From the NCBI GenBank assembly GCA_003426165.1, contig QUAH01000012.1, positions 1 through 64,000 of the forward strand: a stretch of 64,000 bases of DNA, in the 5' to 3' direction. The notes beneath the pieces are model-generated. The model ran no database searches and was not told the DNA's origin. It saw only the letters and a program-made list of their open reading frames with translations. Positions 28,751 to 37,721 of the stretch are shown here, one piece after another; within the stretch, counting starts at the first letter, position 1; each line of letters begins with the position of its first letter. Made by a program: the position numbers and the translations under genes. This stretch comes from Candidatus Saccharicenans subterraneus (lineage in GTDB: Bacteria; Acidobacteriota; Aminicenantia; Aminicenantales; Saccharicenantaceae).

Positions 28751-30751
28751 TCATTTTTCCTTTTTTGATTGCCAGTAGACGAAACCGACCAGCAGGATGA
28801 AGACCACCAGGCTGATGATTTCACCGTACTGGCTGAACCAGCCGGCCGGGGTTCCGTCAACCCACTTGCCGTTTTCCAGGACCATGGGTATGCCCAGGCT
28901 GACGTAGTGGTCAAGCTTGGCCAGCTTCAGGACGGCCAGGACAATTCCCATCAGGGCTCCGCCGGCGATGAAACCGGAAGAAATCAGCATGCCCCGGTTG
29001 TGCCTCTTCTCGGCCAGCTCCTTGTCCTGGCTTGATTTCTTAACCAGGTGGGACAGGAATCCGCCCACGAGAAGCGGGGTGGTCAGTTCCAGCGGCAGGT
29101 ACATGCCGAGGGCCAGGGGCAGCGGCGGAATCTTGCAGAGCTCGGCCACCAGGGCAATCGAGGCCCCGATGCCGTAAAGCAGCCAGGTCACCGGCTCCTT
29201 GGACATCAGCGACCTGATGACCGCGGCCATCAGGTTAGCCTGGGGAGCGGCCAGGGCCCCGCTCTGGAAGGAGAAGGCCTTGTCCAGGATGAATATGGCC
29301 ACACCCACGGCCAGGGCCGAAACCAGGATTCCGGTAAACTTGAACCTTTCCTGGTTCCGTGGCGTGGCTCCGATCCAGTAGCCGATCTTGAGGTCGGTGA
29401 TGAAGCTTCCGGAAACGGCCAGGGCGGTGCAGACCACGGCTCCGATTAGCAGGGCGACACCCATGCCTTCCTGACCCGACAGTCCCGCGCCTATGAGAAT
29501 GACACTGGACAGGATCAGGGTGATCAGTGTCATGCCCGAGACCGGGTTGGTGCCGACGATGGCAATGGCCGTGGCGGCCACCGTGGTGAACAGGAAAGAC
29601 AGGACCAGGCAGATGACCACCCCGATCAGGGCGAATTTCAGGTTGGAAATCCAGAGGAAGTAGAAAAAGATGGCCACGGCCGTAACCAGGATGCCGGCGA
29701 TGATGGTGGACATCTTCAGGTCGCGGTCGGTCCGGATGGTTTCGGCCGAAGCCTGCTTGCCCTTGAGAATTTCCTTGAAACCAAGGGAGAAGGCCCGGGC
29801 CATGATGGGCAGGGACTTGATTATTCCCAGCACCCCGGCCATGAAGATGGCCCCGATGCCGATGTAACGAACGTAGGTGGTGAAGATCTGGACCTCGCTC
29901 ATCTGGGCGATGGGGATTTTCCCGGGATAGATGGCCTCGGTAAAATGCTGTCCGAGGAACCAGATGACCGGGATGAAGGCAAAGTGGGAGAGCAGGCCAC
30001 CGGCCACGATGATGGCGTTGTAGCGCAGGCCGATGACATAGCCCAGGCCCAGGAAGGCGGACAGGGCGTCAATCTTAAGGACCATCCGGCTCTTTTCGGC
30101 CAGCCGGTCCATGAACGGCAGGAAGCGGAAGGTGATGACTTCGTCCCACAGCCGGACGCCGATGGACAGGAACTCGTAGATACCGGAAATTATTACTCCC
30201 AGAATCAGCGGCCTGGCCTGATCGCCGCCGCCTTCTCCCGAGACCAGGATCTCGGTGGTGGCCGTGGCCTCGGGGAAGGGCAGTTTCCCGTGCTGCTCAA
30301 CGCAGAAATAGCGGCGCAGTGGAATCAGGAACAATATGCCCAGGCAGCCGCCCAGGAAAGTTGACAGAAAAATCTTGAAGATATCGATGGGCAGGCCGAT
30401 GATGAACAGGGCCGGAATGGTGAAGATGGCCCCGGCCACCAGGGCTCCCGAGGCGGCCCCGATGGACTGGATGATGACGTTTTCCAGGATGGTATTCTTG
30501 CGGGAATAGGTGTAACCCAGGCCCACGGCCAGGATGGCGATGGGGATGGCCGCTTCGGGCACCGTTCCGACCTTAAGGCCCAGGTAGGCCATGGAAAAGG
30601 TGAAGAACAGGGCCATGAACAGGCCCCAGAGCACCGAGCGGGCAGTAACTTCGGGAATGAGCCTCTCGGCCGGAACCAGCGGGGTGTACTTTTCACCGGG
30701 TCCCAGCTCGCGGTAGGCTTCAGGCGGCAGGGATTTCTTGGCAGTCTCCAT
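28751..30751 (-). CDS. OPT-family oligopeptide transporter
   Basis: 666 aa with about 14 to 16 hydrophobic segments. Typical OPT segments are MAYLGLKVGTVPEAAIPIA near the start, LPFPEATATTEILVSG, and GTNPVSGMT in the middle. OPT proteins move oligopeptides, or metal chelates in some branches, across the inner membrane with protons. The M29 aminopeptidase gene just downstream favours peptides. AAGGAGGG precedes ATG 30751. It begins 43 bases after the ppiD-like gene and may belong to the same long transcript. Confidence 0.92.
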   Translation of the reverse strand: METAKKSLPPEAYRELGPGEKYTPLVPAERLIPEVTARSVLWGLFMALFFTFSMAYLGLKVGTVPEAAIPIAILAVGLGYTYSRKNTILENVIIQSIGAASGALVAGAIFTIPALFIIGLPIDIFKIFLSTFLGGCLGILFLIPLRRYFCVEQHGKLPFPEATATTEILVSGEGGGDQARPLILGVIISGIYEFLSIGVRLWDEVITFRFLPFMDRLAEKSRMVLKIDALSAFLGLGYVIGLRYNAIIVAGGLLSHFAFIPVIWFLGQHFTEAIYPGKIPIAQMSEVQIFTTYVRYIGIGAIFMAGVLGIIKSLPIMARAFSLGFKEILKGKQASAETIRTDRDLKMSTIIAGILVTAVAIFFYFLWISNLKFALIGVVICLVLSFLFTTVAATAIAIVGTNPVSGMTLITLILSSVILIGAGLSGQEGMGVALLIGAVVCTALAVSGSFITDLKIGYWIGATPRNQERFKFTGILVSALAVGVAIFILDKAFSFQSGALAAPQANLMAAVIRSLMSKEPVTWLLYGIGASIALVAELCKIPPLPLALGMYLPLELTTPLLVGGFLSHLVKKSSQDKELAEKRHNRGMLISSGFIAGGALMGIVLAVLKLAKLDHYVSLGIPMVLENGKWVDGTPAGWFSQYGEIISLVVFILLVGFVYWQSKKEK

Positions 30752-30794
30752 TTGCCCTCCTTAATAATTTAATTTTTATTTATTAAAAAGAGGG

Positions 30795-32717
30795 TTATTC
30801 GCCCAGCCTTCCCAGCACGTCATCCGTGACCCGGTTGAACAGGTTGTAGTTGACCTTGATTTTCATGTCCTGCCGGACCTTCTGCAGGTAGCTGTAAAGG
30901 AACATCTCCCGGTTCTGGTTGAGCAGGGTAGCCATTTCCTGGTCTTTGACCTTGGCGAAGTCTTCCCGGGTGACTTCCTTCCTCTCCAGCACCCTTAACA
31001 CGGCATAGCCGCCGCTGGTCTCAAAGGGTTCGCTTGGCTGATTGAGAGGCAGGCTGAAAGCCAGCCTGTCCAGCTCGGTGGTATCGTCAATCAGGCTGAG
31101 ATACTGCCCGCGCTTGTGAGTTTCAGCCCGCTTGTATTCCAGGCCGTTACTCTTGGCGAAATCTTCCCAGTTGACGGCCTGGGCGTATTTCAGGGAAGCC
31201 AGTTTTTCCTTGAGCTTTTCCTTCTTCAGTTCACCGATTAGGTCAGACTTCACCTGGTCCTTGACCTCGTCCAGGGAGGCCGGGTGCTCCGGGTTGATCC
31301 CGGTGAGCTGAACCAGGGCCACGCCTTCATAGGTGAAGACCGGCGAAGATATTTCTTTTTCCTTGAGCTCGAAAAGGGCCTGGCTCAAGAATCCGGAGGA
31401 ATCAACCTGGGCAATCGGGTCGCCCTTTTTAAGCAGGCCGGTGGGCTGGGTGGTCAATCCTTCTCTCCGGGCGGCCTGCTCCAGGTTCCTGGTTTTCCGG
31501 GCCACCCTGGCCAGCTTTTCCATCCGGTCCGAAGCCTGGTTCCGGGCTTTCTGTTCTATAAGGCTGTTCTGGATCATGGCCTTGACCTCGGCCAGCGACC
31601 TGGTTACTTCTGGCATCTTTTCCGTGGCCTTCAGAATGGAAACAGCGTAACCCAGGTCCAGGGGTTCGGTCACCTGGCCGGCTTCCAGCTGGTTGATGGC
31701 CTTGATTTCTTCGGGGGTGAAGCTCTGCCAGTCATAATAACCCCAGTCCCCGCCGGCCGCAGCCTTGTCGTCCTTCGAGTACTGGGTGGCCAGCCGGGCA
31801 AAATCCTCTCCCGAGGTCAACCGGGAATGAATGTTCTTTCCCAGGTCCAGAACCTGCTGCTTGTCGGCCTCGGTGTAGGTCAGGTAAATCCGGCTGACCT
31901 TGATTTTGGCCGGTTCCTTGAACTGGCTGATATTGTCCTTGTAGTATTTTTCGATTTCCGAGTCGGAGACGCTGATTTCCTTTTTCAGGTCGTCAGTCTT
32001 GAGGAAAACCATCTGTCCCTCGCGGCGTTCGGCCACGCGGTACCTGTCCTTGTTCTTTTCGAAGAAATTATTGATTTCGTCTTCTGTTGGAGAGGCCGAT
32101 AGCTCTATCTTGTCGGTCGAAGCTACCAGGTATTCGAGCTTGACCGTTTCGTTCTGGTTCCGGTAGTTTTCCCAGACCTCGTCCTCGGTCACGGCCACCC
32201 CGGCCGTCAGCAACTGGTATATCTTGTTGATCAGGATGTCATCACGGAGGCTGTCCTCGAATTTCTGGATGGGGATGTGATTCCAGTCCAGGATTCTCTT
32301 GTATTCCTCAAAGCCCACGAATTTTCCGTCCCTCTGGAAAACCGGGAAGCTCATGATCTTTTCCTGGAGTTCGCTGTCGGTGGCCTTCAGGCCTTTTTTC
32401 CTGGCCAGGTGGAGCAGGAGCTGTTGCTGGACCATCTGTTCCAGGATCTGCTGGGGAAGGTTGAGCTGCCGCAGCAGGGCCGGGTTGAGGTCGGGGTATT
32501 CCTTTTTCATGGCCTCCACCCGCTGCCGCAGCACGTTGAAGTAATCTTCGACCGAGATGTCGGCCTTGCCGATCTGAACGATGGTGTTTTCCCGCCGCGA
32601 TTCGCCCAGACGGCCGGCGCCGCCCCAGACGGCAAAGATGGCAATCACAAAGGTGGCGATGACTATCCAGAGCACTGGAGCCAGTGATTTAACGTTCTTC
32701 CGCATTGTCTTTAGCAT
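30795..32717 (-). CDS. PpiD/SurA-type membrane-anchored peptidyl-prolyl isomerase
   Basis: 640 aa. One N-terminal membrane anchor (about 14-33) is followed by a SurA-N-like chaperone domain (about 45-190), a parvulin domain (about 265-360, with SGEDFARLATQYS and GGDWGYYDW) and a further C-terminal chaperone-like region. This is the PpiD layout. It helps fold exported proteins on the outer face of the inner membrane. CAGGAG precedes ATG 32717. It begins three bases after the HIT gene ends. Confidence 0.88.
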   Translation of the reverse strand: MLKTMRKNVKSLAPVLWIVIATFVIAIFAVWGGAGRLGESRRENTIVQIGKADISVEDYFNVLRQRVEAMKKEYPDLNPALLRQLNLPQQILEQMVQQQLLLHLARKKGLKATDSELQEKIMSFPVFQRDGKFVGFEEYKRILDWNHIPIQKFEDSLRDDILINKIYQLLTAGVAVTEDEVWENYRNQNETVKLEYLVASTDKIELSASPTEDEINNFFEKNKDRYRVAERREGQMVFLKTDDLKKEISVSDSEIEKYYKDNISQFKEPAKIKVSRIYLTYTEADKQQVLDLGKNIHSRLTSGEDFARLATQYSKDDKAAAGGDWGYYDWQSFTPEEIKAINQLEAGQVTEPLDLGYAVSILKATEKMPEVTRSLAEVKAMIQNSLIEQKARNQASDRMEKLARVARKTRNLEQAARREGLTTQPTGLLKKGDPIAQVDSSGFLSQALFELKEKEISSPVFTYEGVALVQLTGINPEHPASLDEVKDQVKSDLIGELKKEKLKEKLASLKYAQAVNWEDFAKSNGLEYKRAETHKRGQYLSLIDDTTELDRLAFSLPLNQPSEPFETSGGYAVLRVLERKEVTREDFAKVKDQEMATLLNQNREMFLYSYLQKVRQDMKIKVNYNLFNRVTDDVLGRLGE

Positions 32718-32720
32718 GGC

Positions 32721-33224
32721 TTATTTCTCCTGTTTCTTTTCTTCCCGCTCGAAGTGAGGTCTCAGGCGGTTGTAGGTGGAGGTGAGATCCTCGCAGAAAA
32801 CCCTGGTCTGGCCGATGATCGGCATGAAATTGGAATCACCCGGCCAGCGGGGGACGACGTGGATATGAAAATGACCGGTCACCCCGGCCCCGGCCGGCTG
32901 TCCCAGGTTGAGGCCGACGTTAAAACCATGAGGCCGGTAACTCTTCTTCAGGATTCTCAGGGCCAGCTGAACCAGTTCCATGGCCTCGGCCACGATTTCC
33001 CGTGGGGCGGTTTCGAAGCTGGCCAGGTGCCGGTAGGGGGCCACCATCAGGTGGCCGGTGGTGTAGGGGAATCGGTTGATGATGATAAAATTGAATCGGC
33101 CCCGGTAGAGAATCAGAGATTGGCAGTCATCCTTTTTCTTCAGGGCCTGGCAAAAAACGCAGCCTTTCATCTTCAGGGCCTTTTTAACGTAGTCCAATCT
33201 CCAGGGAGCGGTGCAGTATCTCAT
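32721..33224 (-). CDS. HIT-family nucleotide hydrolase/transferase
   Basis: 167 aa. The histidine triad is HFHIHVVPRW with the usual downstream GDSNFMP. The N-terminus has APWR and a C-x2-C (CVFC) as in Ap4A phosphorylase/hydrolase-like HIT proteins. The likely substrate is a dinucleoside polyphosphate or AMP conjugate. The first codon overlaps the HU gene stop by four bases. Confidence 0.9.
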   Translation of the reverse strand: MRYCTAPWRLDYVKKALKMKGCVFCQALKKKDDCQSLILYRGRFNFIIINRFPYTTGHLMVAPYRHLASFETAPREIVAEAMELVQLALRILKKSYRPHGFNVGLNLGQPAGAGVTGHFHIHVVPRWPGDSNFMPIIGQTRVFCEDLTSTYNRLRPHFEREEKKQEK

Positions 33225-33502
33225 TTATTCTGATTGAGCATCTCCTTCAGCAGTTTGGATGGCTTGAAGTACAGCACTTTCTTGGGCGGAACCTTGACCA
33301 GTTCGCCGGTCCGCGGGTTGCGACCGGCCCGGGGGGCCCGCTGGCGGAAGCGAAAGCTGCCGAAACCGCGGAACTCGATCTCCTCTCCCTTGAGTATGGC
33401 TTCCTTGATGGCTTCGAAGAACAGGTTAACTCCGACTTCGGCTTCCTGCTTGGAGATGTTAAGCTCCCGCGAGACGATGTTTACCAGGTCAGCCTTGATC
33501 AT
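33221..33502 (-). CDS. HU/IHF-family DNA-bending protein
   Basis: 93 aa, full length. The DNA-binding beta arm is visible as GFGSFRFRQRAPRAGRNPRT, with the proline at its tip region. HU and IHF dimers bend and compact DNA. HU versus IHF cannot be decided, but location directly after rpsA resembles the ihfB (himD) position in proteobacteria. Overlaps rpsA by four bases. Confidence 0.93.
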   Translation of the reverse strand: MIKADLVNIVSRELNISKQEAEVGVNLFFEAIKEAILKGEEIEFRGFGSFRFRQRAPRAGRNPRTGELVKVPPKKVLYFKPSKLLKEMLNQNK

Positions 33503-35241
33503 GATTCACCCTCCTTTTTGCCGTTGGTCCTGCCGGGCAGGTTCTTAAGTTGTTCTCTTAAGAGATCGCCCAGGGTCAGGCGGTCGCTCTGACCCTCCAG
33601 GTATTTCTGGAATTCCTTTTTCTGCTGGTCCACCTGGGCCTGCCGGAAGCTCAGCGAGATTTTCCTGGCGGCCGGGTTGAGCTTGATGATCTTGGCCATC
33701 TTCTCTTCGCCGATCTTGAAAACTTCGGCCGGGTTCTCCACCCGGTTGTCATCCAGCTCGGAGTTGAAGACCACGCCTTCGATTCCGGGCATGATTTCCA
33801 CGAAGACTCCGAACTCGGCGATCCGGACGATTTTAACCTTGAGGACATCGCCCACCTTCTGGCGCTGGAAGAAATCTTCCCAGATATCGCCTTCGAGCTG
33901 CTTGATGCCCAGGGAGACTTTCTGCTTCTCCAGGTCGACGTTCAGCAGCACCACCTCGATCTCCTCTCCCACCTTGAGCTTGTCCGAGGGATGCCTGACT
34001 TTCTCCCAGCTGATATCGGAAATGTGCACCAGGCCTTCGATGTCCTTGTCCACCTGGACGAAAGCCCCGAAATCGGTCAGGCTGGTTATCTTGCCCTTGA
34101 GCCTGGAGCCGGGATTATGCTTCTGGGCGAAGAGCTCCAGCGGATGCGGGGTGACCTGCTTGAGCCCGAGCGAAATCCTTCTGTTCTCTGGGTTGACTTC
34201 AAGAACCTGGACGGTCACTTCCTGGCCGACCTGGAGGACCTTCTTGGGGTGGACCATCTTCTTGGACCAGGTCAGGTCGGAGACATGAACCAGCCCTTCC
34301 ACACCCTTTTCCAGTTCGACAAAGGCCCCGAAGTCGGTCAGGCTGACCACCTTACCGGTAATCCTGGTTCCCGGCTGGTACTTCTGCTCAACGCTCAACC
34401 AGGGGTCGGGAGTTAGCTGTTTATAACCAAGGGAGATTTTTTCCTCATTCTCGTTGAAGTCCAGGACCACTACCTCCACTTCCTGGCCTACCTGGAGCAC
34501 TTCCGAGGGGTGGTTGACCTTGCCCCAGCTCAGGTCGGAGATGTGGAGCAGGCCCTCGACCCCGCCCAGGTCGATGAAGGCCCCGAAGCTGGTCAGCGAC
34601 TTGACCGTGCCCTTGACCGTGCCGCCTTTGACCAGGCGCCCGAAGACCCGGCGCTTTCTCTTTTCCCGCTCGTCCTGGAGCAGGAGTTTCCGGGACAGGA
34701 CCACGTTCTCTTCCTTGCGGTTAAACTTCATGACCTTGAATTTAAGGGTCTGACCCAGGAGGGAGTCAGGGTCCTTGAGCGGGCGGAGGTCGGCATGGGA
34801 CTCAGGCAGGAAGGCGTCCAGGCCCACGTCCACGGTGTAGCCGTTCCTGGTCCTGGCCTTGATCGTTCCGGTGACCCAGTTATTGGAATGATAGGCCTTT
34901 TCCAGGTGTTCCAGGGCCCGCAGGGCATCGGCTTTTTTCTTGGACAGGATGAAATACCCGTCCTGCGGTCTGGACCGTTCCAGGATGGCTTCTATTTCGG
35001 TTCCGACCTTGATTTCTTCGAATTCCTGGGGGGTTCTGAAATCTTCAAGGGGAATGGCTCCCTCGGTCTTGTGGCCGATGTCGAGCAGCAGATGGCTGGG
35101 GGTCTTTTTCACCACCCGGCCGCGGACTATGGTGCCGGCGCTCAGTTCCTGCTCGGAAAGATGGTACTGGTCGAGAAGACGTTCGTAGTCTTCCGGCGTC
35201 AGCTGGTCGTCGTTCTTGGGATTCTTTTTGGTGTCAATCAT
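33499..35241 (-). CDS. rpsA: 30S ribosomal protein S1
   Basis: 580 aa with six S1 RNA-binding repeats, starting near residues 36, 120, 205, 290, 377 and 462. Repeats 3 to 5 have the strong form GAF(I/V)-x-L/V ... GL(L/V)H(I/V)SD. S1 brings mRNA to the small ribosomal subunit. The ispH-rpsA order with an eight-base overlap is an arrangement known from other phyla, including fused forms. Confidence 0.95.
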   Translation of the reverse strand: MIDTKKNPKNDDQLTPEDYERLLDQYHLSEQELSAGTIVRGRVVKKTPSHLLLDIGHKTEGAIPLEDFRTPQEFEEIKVGTEIEAILERSRPQDGYFILSKKKADALRALEHLEKAYHSNNWVTGTIKARTRNGYTVDVGLDAFLPESHADLRPLKDPDSLLGQTLKFKVMKFNRKEENVVLSRKLLLQDEREKRKRRVFGRLVKGGTVKGTVKSLTSFGAFIDLGGVEGLLHISDLSWGKVNHPSEVLQVGQEVEVVVLDFNENEEKISLGYKQLTPDPWLSVEQKYQPGTRITGKVVSLTDFGAFVELEKGVEGLVHVSDLTWSKKMVHPKKVLQVGQEVTVQVLEVNPENRRISLGLKQVTPHPLELFAQKHNPGSRLKGKITSLTDFGAFVQVDKDIEGLVHISDISWEKVRHPSDKLKVGEEIEVVLLNVDLEKQKVSLGIKQLEGDIWEDFFQRQKVGDVLKVKIVRIAEFGVFVEIMPGIEGVVFNSELDDNRVENPAEVFKIGEEKMAKIIKLNPAARKISLSFRQAQVDQQKKEFQKYLEGQSDRLTLGDLLREQLKNLPGRTNGKKEGES

Positions 35242-36109
35242 GGGTCACCTTCTCCTGATGTGAATTCTGTTGGAAGCTATGGCGGATAGCCGCAACAGTT
35301 TTGTTGATCACTTCGGGCGGGGTGGAAGCCCCTCCCGAAAGCCCGATTTTATTCACACCCCGCAACATTTCGGGGGTGATTTCTTCGGCTGATTCGATGA
35401 AATAGGTCCTTGGCAGCAGCCGGCGTGAAATCTGGTAGAGCTTGTTGGTGTTTGAGCTGTTCCTGCCGCCTATGATCAGCAGGGCCTCCACCCGGCGGGC
35501 CAGCTCGGCCGTGGCCACCTGGCGGATGCGGGTGGACTGGCAGATGGTGTTGAAGACCTGGAGTTCGGCGGTTTTCTCGGCCAGCACCCCCACCACCTGG
35601 CTGAAAAGTTGTCCATCCTGGGTAGACTGGGCCAGGACGGCTCTCTTTTTCCTGAAGGGCAGAGCCCGGGCCTGCTCTTCGTTTTCCACCACCCGGGCTT
35701 TGCCACGGCTGTAGCCCAGAAGGCCCTGGATTTCGGGGTGGTTCTTGTTGCCGACGATTATGATTTCTCCGCTCTGACGGCTGAGCCGGTCCACGGTCTG
35801 CTGGATTTTTTTAACGATGGGGCAGGTGGCGTCCACCAGTCGCACCTTTTTCTTTCTGAGGGCCCGGTAGACGGCCGGGGAAATCCCGTGGCTGCGGATT
35901 AGTACCGTGTCACCGGGTTTTAGCTGGCTCAGGGAATCGGCCACCAGGATGCCGTCTTTCTGCAGGCTGGTTATAACCTCGGGGTTATGGATGATTTCGC
36001 CCCAGCTGAAAATCCGCTGCCTGGACTTCTGACCGGTCTTCCGGGCGAGCTGCAGGGCCCGTCTGACTCCGTAACAAAATCCGCTGTTTCTGGCTACGAT
36101 GATTTCCAT
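35234..36109 (-). CDS. ispH: 4-hydroxy-3-methylbut-2-enyl diphosphate reductase
   Basis: 291 aa. Last enzyme of the MEP pathway to IPP and DMAPP. The three cysteines that hold the iron-sulfur cluster are C12 (GFCYGV), C96 (DATCPIV) and C190 (NTICQST). H41, H74 and H124, and the TQD in QSTQDGQ, are present. It leads the ispH-rpsA-HU-HIT-ppiD run. No good ribosome site precedes ATG 36109, so initiation may be weak. Confidence 0.95.
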   Translation of the reverse strand: MEIIVARNSGFCYGVRRALQLARKTGQKSRQRIFSWGEIIHNPEVITSLQKDGILVADSLSQLKPGDTVLIRSHGISPAVYRALRKKKVRLVDATCPIVKKIQQTVDRLSRQSGEIIIVGNKNHPEIQGLLGYSRGKARVVENEEQARALPFRKKRAVLAQSTQDGQLFSQVVGVLAEKTAELQVFNTICQSTRIRQVATAELARRVEALLIIGGRNSSNTNKLYQISRRLLPRTYFIESAEEITPEMLRGVNKIGLSGGASTPPEVINKTVAAIRHSFQQNSHQEKVTHD

Positions 36110-36133
36110 AGAATGTATTGATTGAAGAATAGC

Positions 36134-36182
36134 TTCCTATACTATAGAAGTCAAAACCCTTTGTCAACCCTAAGTATAGGAA
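36134..36182 (-). promoter_or_regulatory. ispH-rpsA promoter framed by a perfect 10-base inverted repeat
   Basis: On the minus strand TTGACA (plus 36162-36167), 17 bases, TAGTAT (plus 36139-36144). TTCCTATACT at 36134-36143 and AGTATAGGAA at 36173-36182 are perfect inverted copies 29 bases apart. One covers the -10 box and the other sits just upstream of the -35 box. Confidence 0.65.
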
Positions 36183-36336
36183 AAATCTTTACTTAGAGCC
36201 AATCCAGGTGACCTGCTGGCCGGTTTGCTCCGGCTGTCAATCTTCCTCCAGAATTAATTTGCTGGGGAACAGAATTTTGATTGCCGGTTGGCTATGATAT
36301 TCCGTCCGTGTCCCTGGTTGTTCCGTCCTGGCAATT

Positions 36337-36353
36337 CCGGCCAACCTGGCCGG
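36337..36353 (-). terminator. Possible terminator hairpin after scpB
   Basis: CCGGCCA-ACC-TGGCCGG is a perfect seven-base hairpin 27 bases past the scpB stop. It lacks a clear T tract on the minus strand, so it may only stabilise the 3' end. Confidence 0.3.
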
Positions 36354-36379
36354 TTTAAGTCCCTCGGCTGGCCAGGGTT

Positions 36380-36928
36380 TCAGGAAATAGCCTGTTTCTC
36401 TTCCTCCAGGATTTTAGCAATTTCTTCTTCTTTCGGCAAATCATCCAGGCTGTTGAGTCCGAAGTACTGCAGGAACCTTTCGCTGGTGCGGTAGACCAGC
36501 GGATTGCCGGGCGCCTTTTTCCTTCCGACTATCTTGATCAGCTTCTTCTGCAGCAAGCTCTTCAGGCAATAGGTGGAATCAACGCCCCGGATGGCCGAAA
36601 TCTCGGCCTGGGTAATCGGCTGGTGATAGGCGATTATGCTCAGGGTCTCCAGGGCGGCCGAGGATAGCTTGGTCTTCTTTTCGATCTGCAGCAACCGCCT
36701 GACCCACTGGTCGTGTTCGGGCTTGGTGGTGAAGAGGTAACCGCCGCCCGACTGGACCACCTGGATTCCTCGCCCGCCACTGGCATAGTCCGACAGCAGC
36801 GAGTTGAGAGCGGCTTCCAGCTCCTCGTCCGGTACCTCGCCCAGGACTTCCTTCATTTTTTCCCGGTTCAAAGGTTCCTGGGAAATAAAAATCAGAACTT
36901 CCAGTATGGCTTTCAGTTGGTCATTCAT
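36380..36928 (-). CDS. scpB: Segregation and condensation protein B
   Basis: 182 aa, two winged-helix domains. Typical segments are ALETLSIIAYHQPITQAEI and IRGVDSTYCLKSLL, then KKAPGNPLVYRTSERFLQYFGL. ScpB dimers bind ScpA and stabilise the SMC complex that organises the chromosome. It overlaps scpA by eight bases. Confidence 0.95.
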   Translation of the reverse strand: MNDQLKAILEVLIFISQEPLNREKMKEVLGEVPDEELEAALNSLLSDYASGGRGIQVVQSGGGYLFTTKPEHDQWVRRLLQIEKKTKLSSAALETLSIIAYHQPITQAEISAIRGVDSTYCLKSLLQKKLIKIVGRKKAPGNPLVYRTSERFLQYFGLNSLDDLPKEEEIAKILEEEKQAIS

Positions 36929-37721
36929 GGCTCTGTCCGTGGCTGTGGGGCCTGGACTTGCGAAGCCAGACCCTGATGGTCTGAAACAGTTGTTCCTGCA
37001 CGGCTGTCACCAGGTGGTTCTTCACCAGCTCCAGCAGGCAGAAAAAGGAAACCAGGGCTTCTTCCAGCGTCTCCTGGCCGGAGAAGTATTCCAGGAAATC
37101 CATGGAGCCATGGGTTTCCAGGTAACCGAGCATTTCTTTCATTTTTTCTTCAACCGAGACGTCCTTGCCCTTGATGACCTGGAGGTTTTCCCTTTCCCTT
37201 TTTTTCATGAGCAGGAAGAAGGTCTCGGCCAGGTCGAACAGGCTCACTTCCAGCAACTCGGCTTCTTCCGGCTTGGCCACCGGCGGCAGGAAGGTTCTTT
37301 TCCAGCGCAGGAGCTGGTCCTCTTCCTTTTCCCGGAGAATGGTGCAGGCCACCTTGACCTTCTGGTACTCCAGCAGTCGGTCAACCAGGAGCTGGCGCGG
37401 GTCGTCGGCCTGGATGGCTTCCTGTTCCCGGGGCAGCAGCATCTGGGACTTGATGAAAATCAGCAGGGCGGCGATCAGCAGGAACTCGGCTTCCCGGTCC
37501 AGGTTGATCTGGTCTTTCCTTTCCAGGTATTCCAGGTAATCGCGGGTAATGACGGCGATGGGAATGTCGTGGATATCTATCTTTTTCTTCCGGATCAGGA
37601 ACAGCAGCAGGTCCAGCGGTCCCTCAAAGATTTCCAGCCTGACCTGGTAACCGTCGCCGGAGGCAGAGCTGCCCGGGACCGTCAGCTGGCTTTCCTGGCT
37701 GTCCTGGATTTCCTGTTCCAT
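36921..37721 (-). CDS. scpA: Segregation and condensation protein A
   Basis: 266 aa. Kleisin subunit of SMC-ScpAB. The conserved start YQVRLEIFEGPLDLLLFLI and DIHDIPIAVITRDYLEYL are clear. ATG 37721 is preferred over TTG 37724 because it overlaps the trpS stop as TGATG and has AGGAAAGG at the right distance. Confidence 0.95.
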   Translation of the reverse strand: MEQEIQDSQESQLTVPGSSASGDGYQVRLEIFEGPLDLLLFLIRKKKIDIHDIPIAVITRDYLEYLERKDQINLDREAEFLLIAALLIFIKSQMLLPREQEAIQADDPRQLLVDRLLEYQKVKVACTILREKEEDQLLRWKRTFLPPVAKPEEAELLEVSLFDLAETFFLLMKKRERENLQVIKGKDVSVEEKMKEMLGYLETHGSMDFLEYFSGQETLEEALVSFFCLLELVKNHLVTAVQEQLFQTIRVWLRKSRPHSHGQSHE

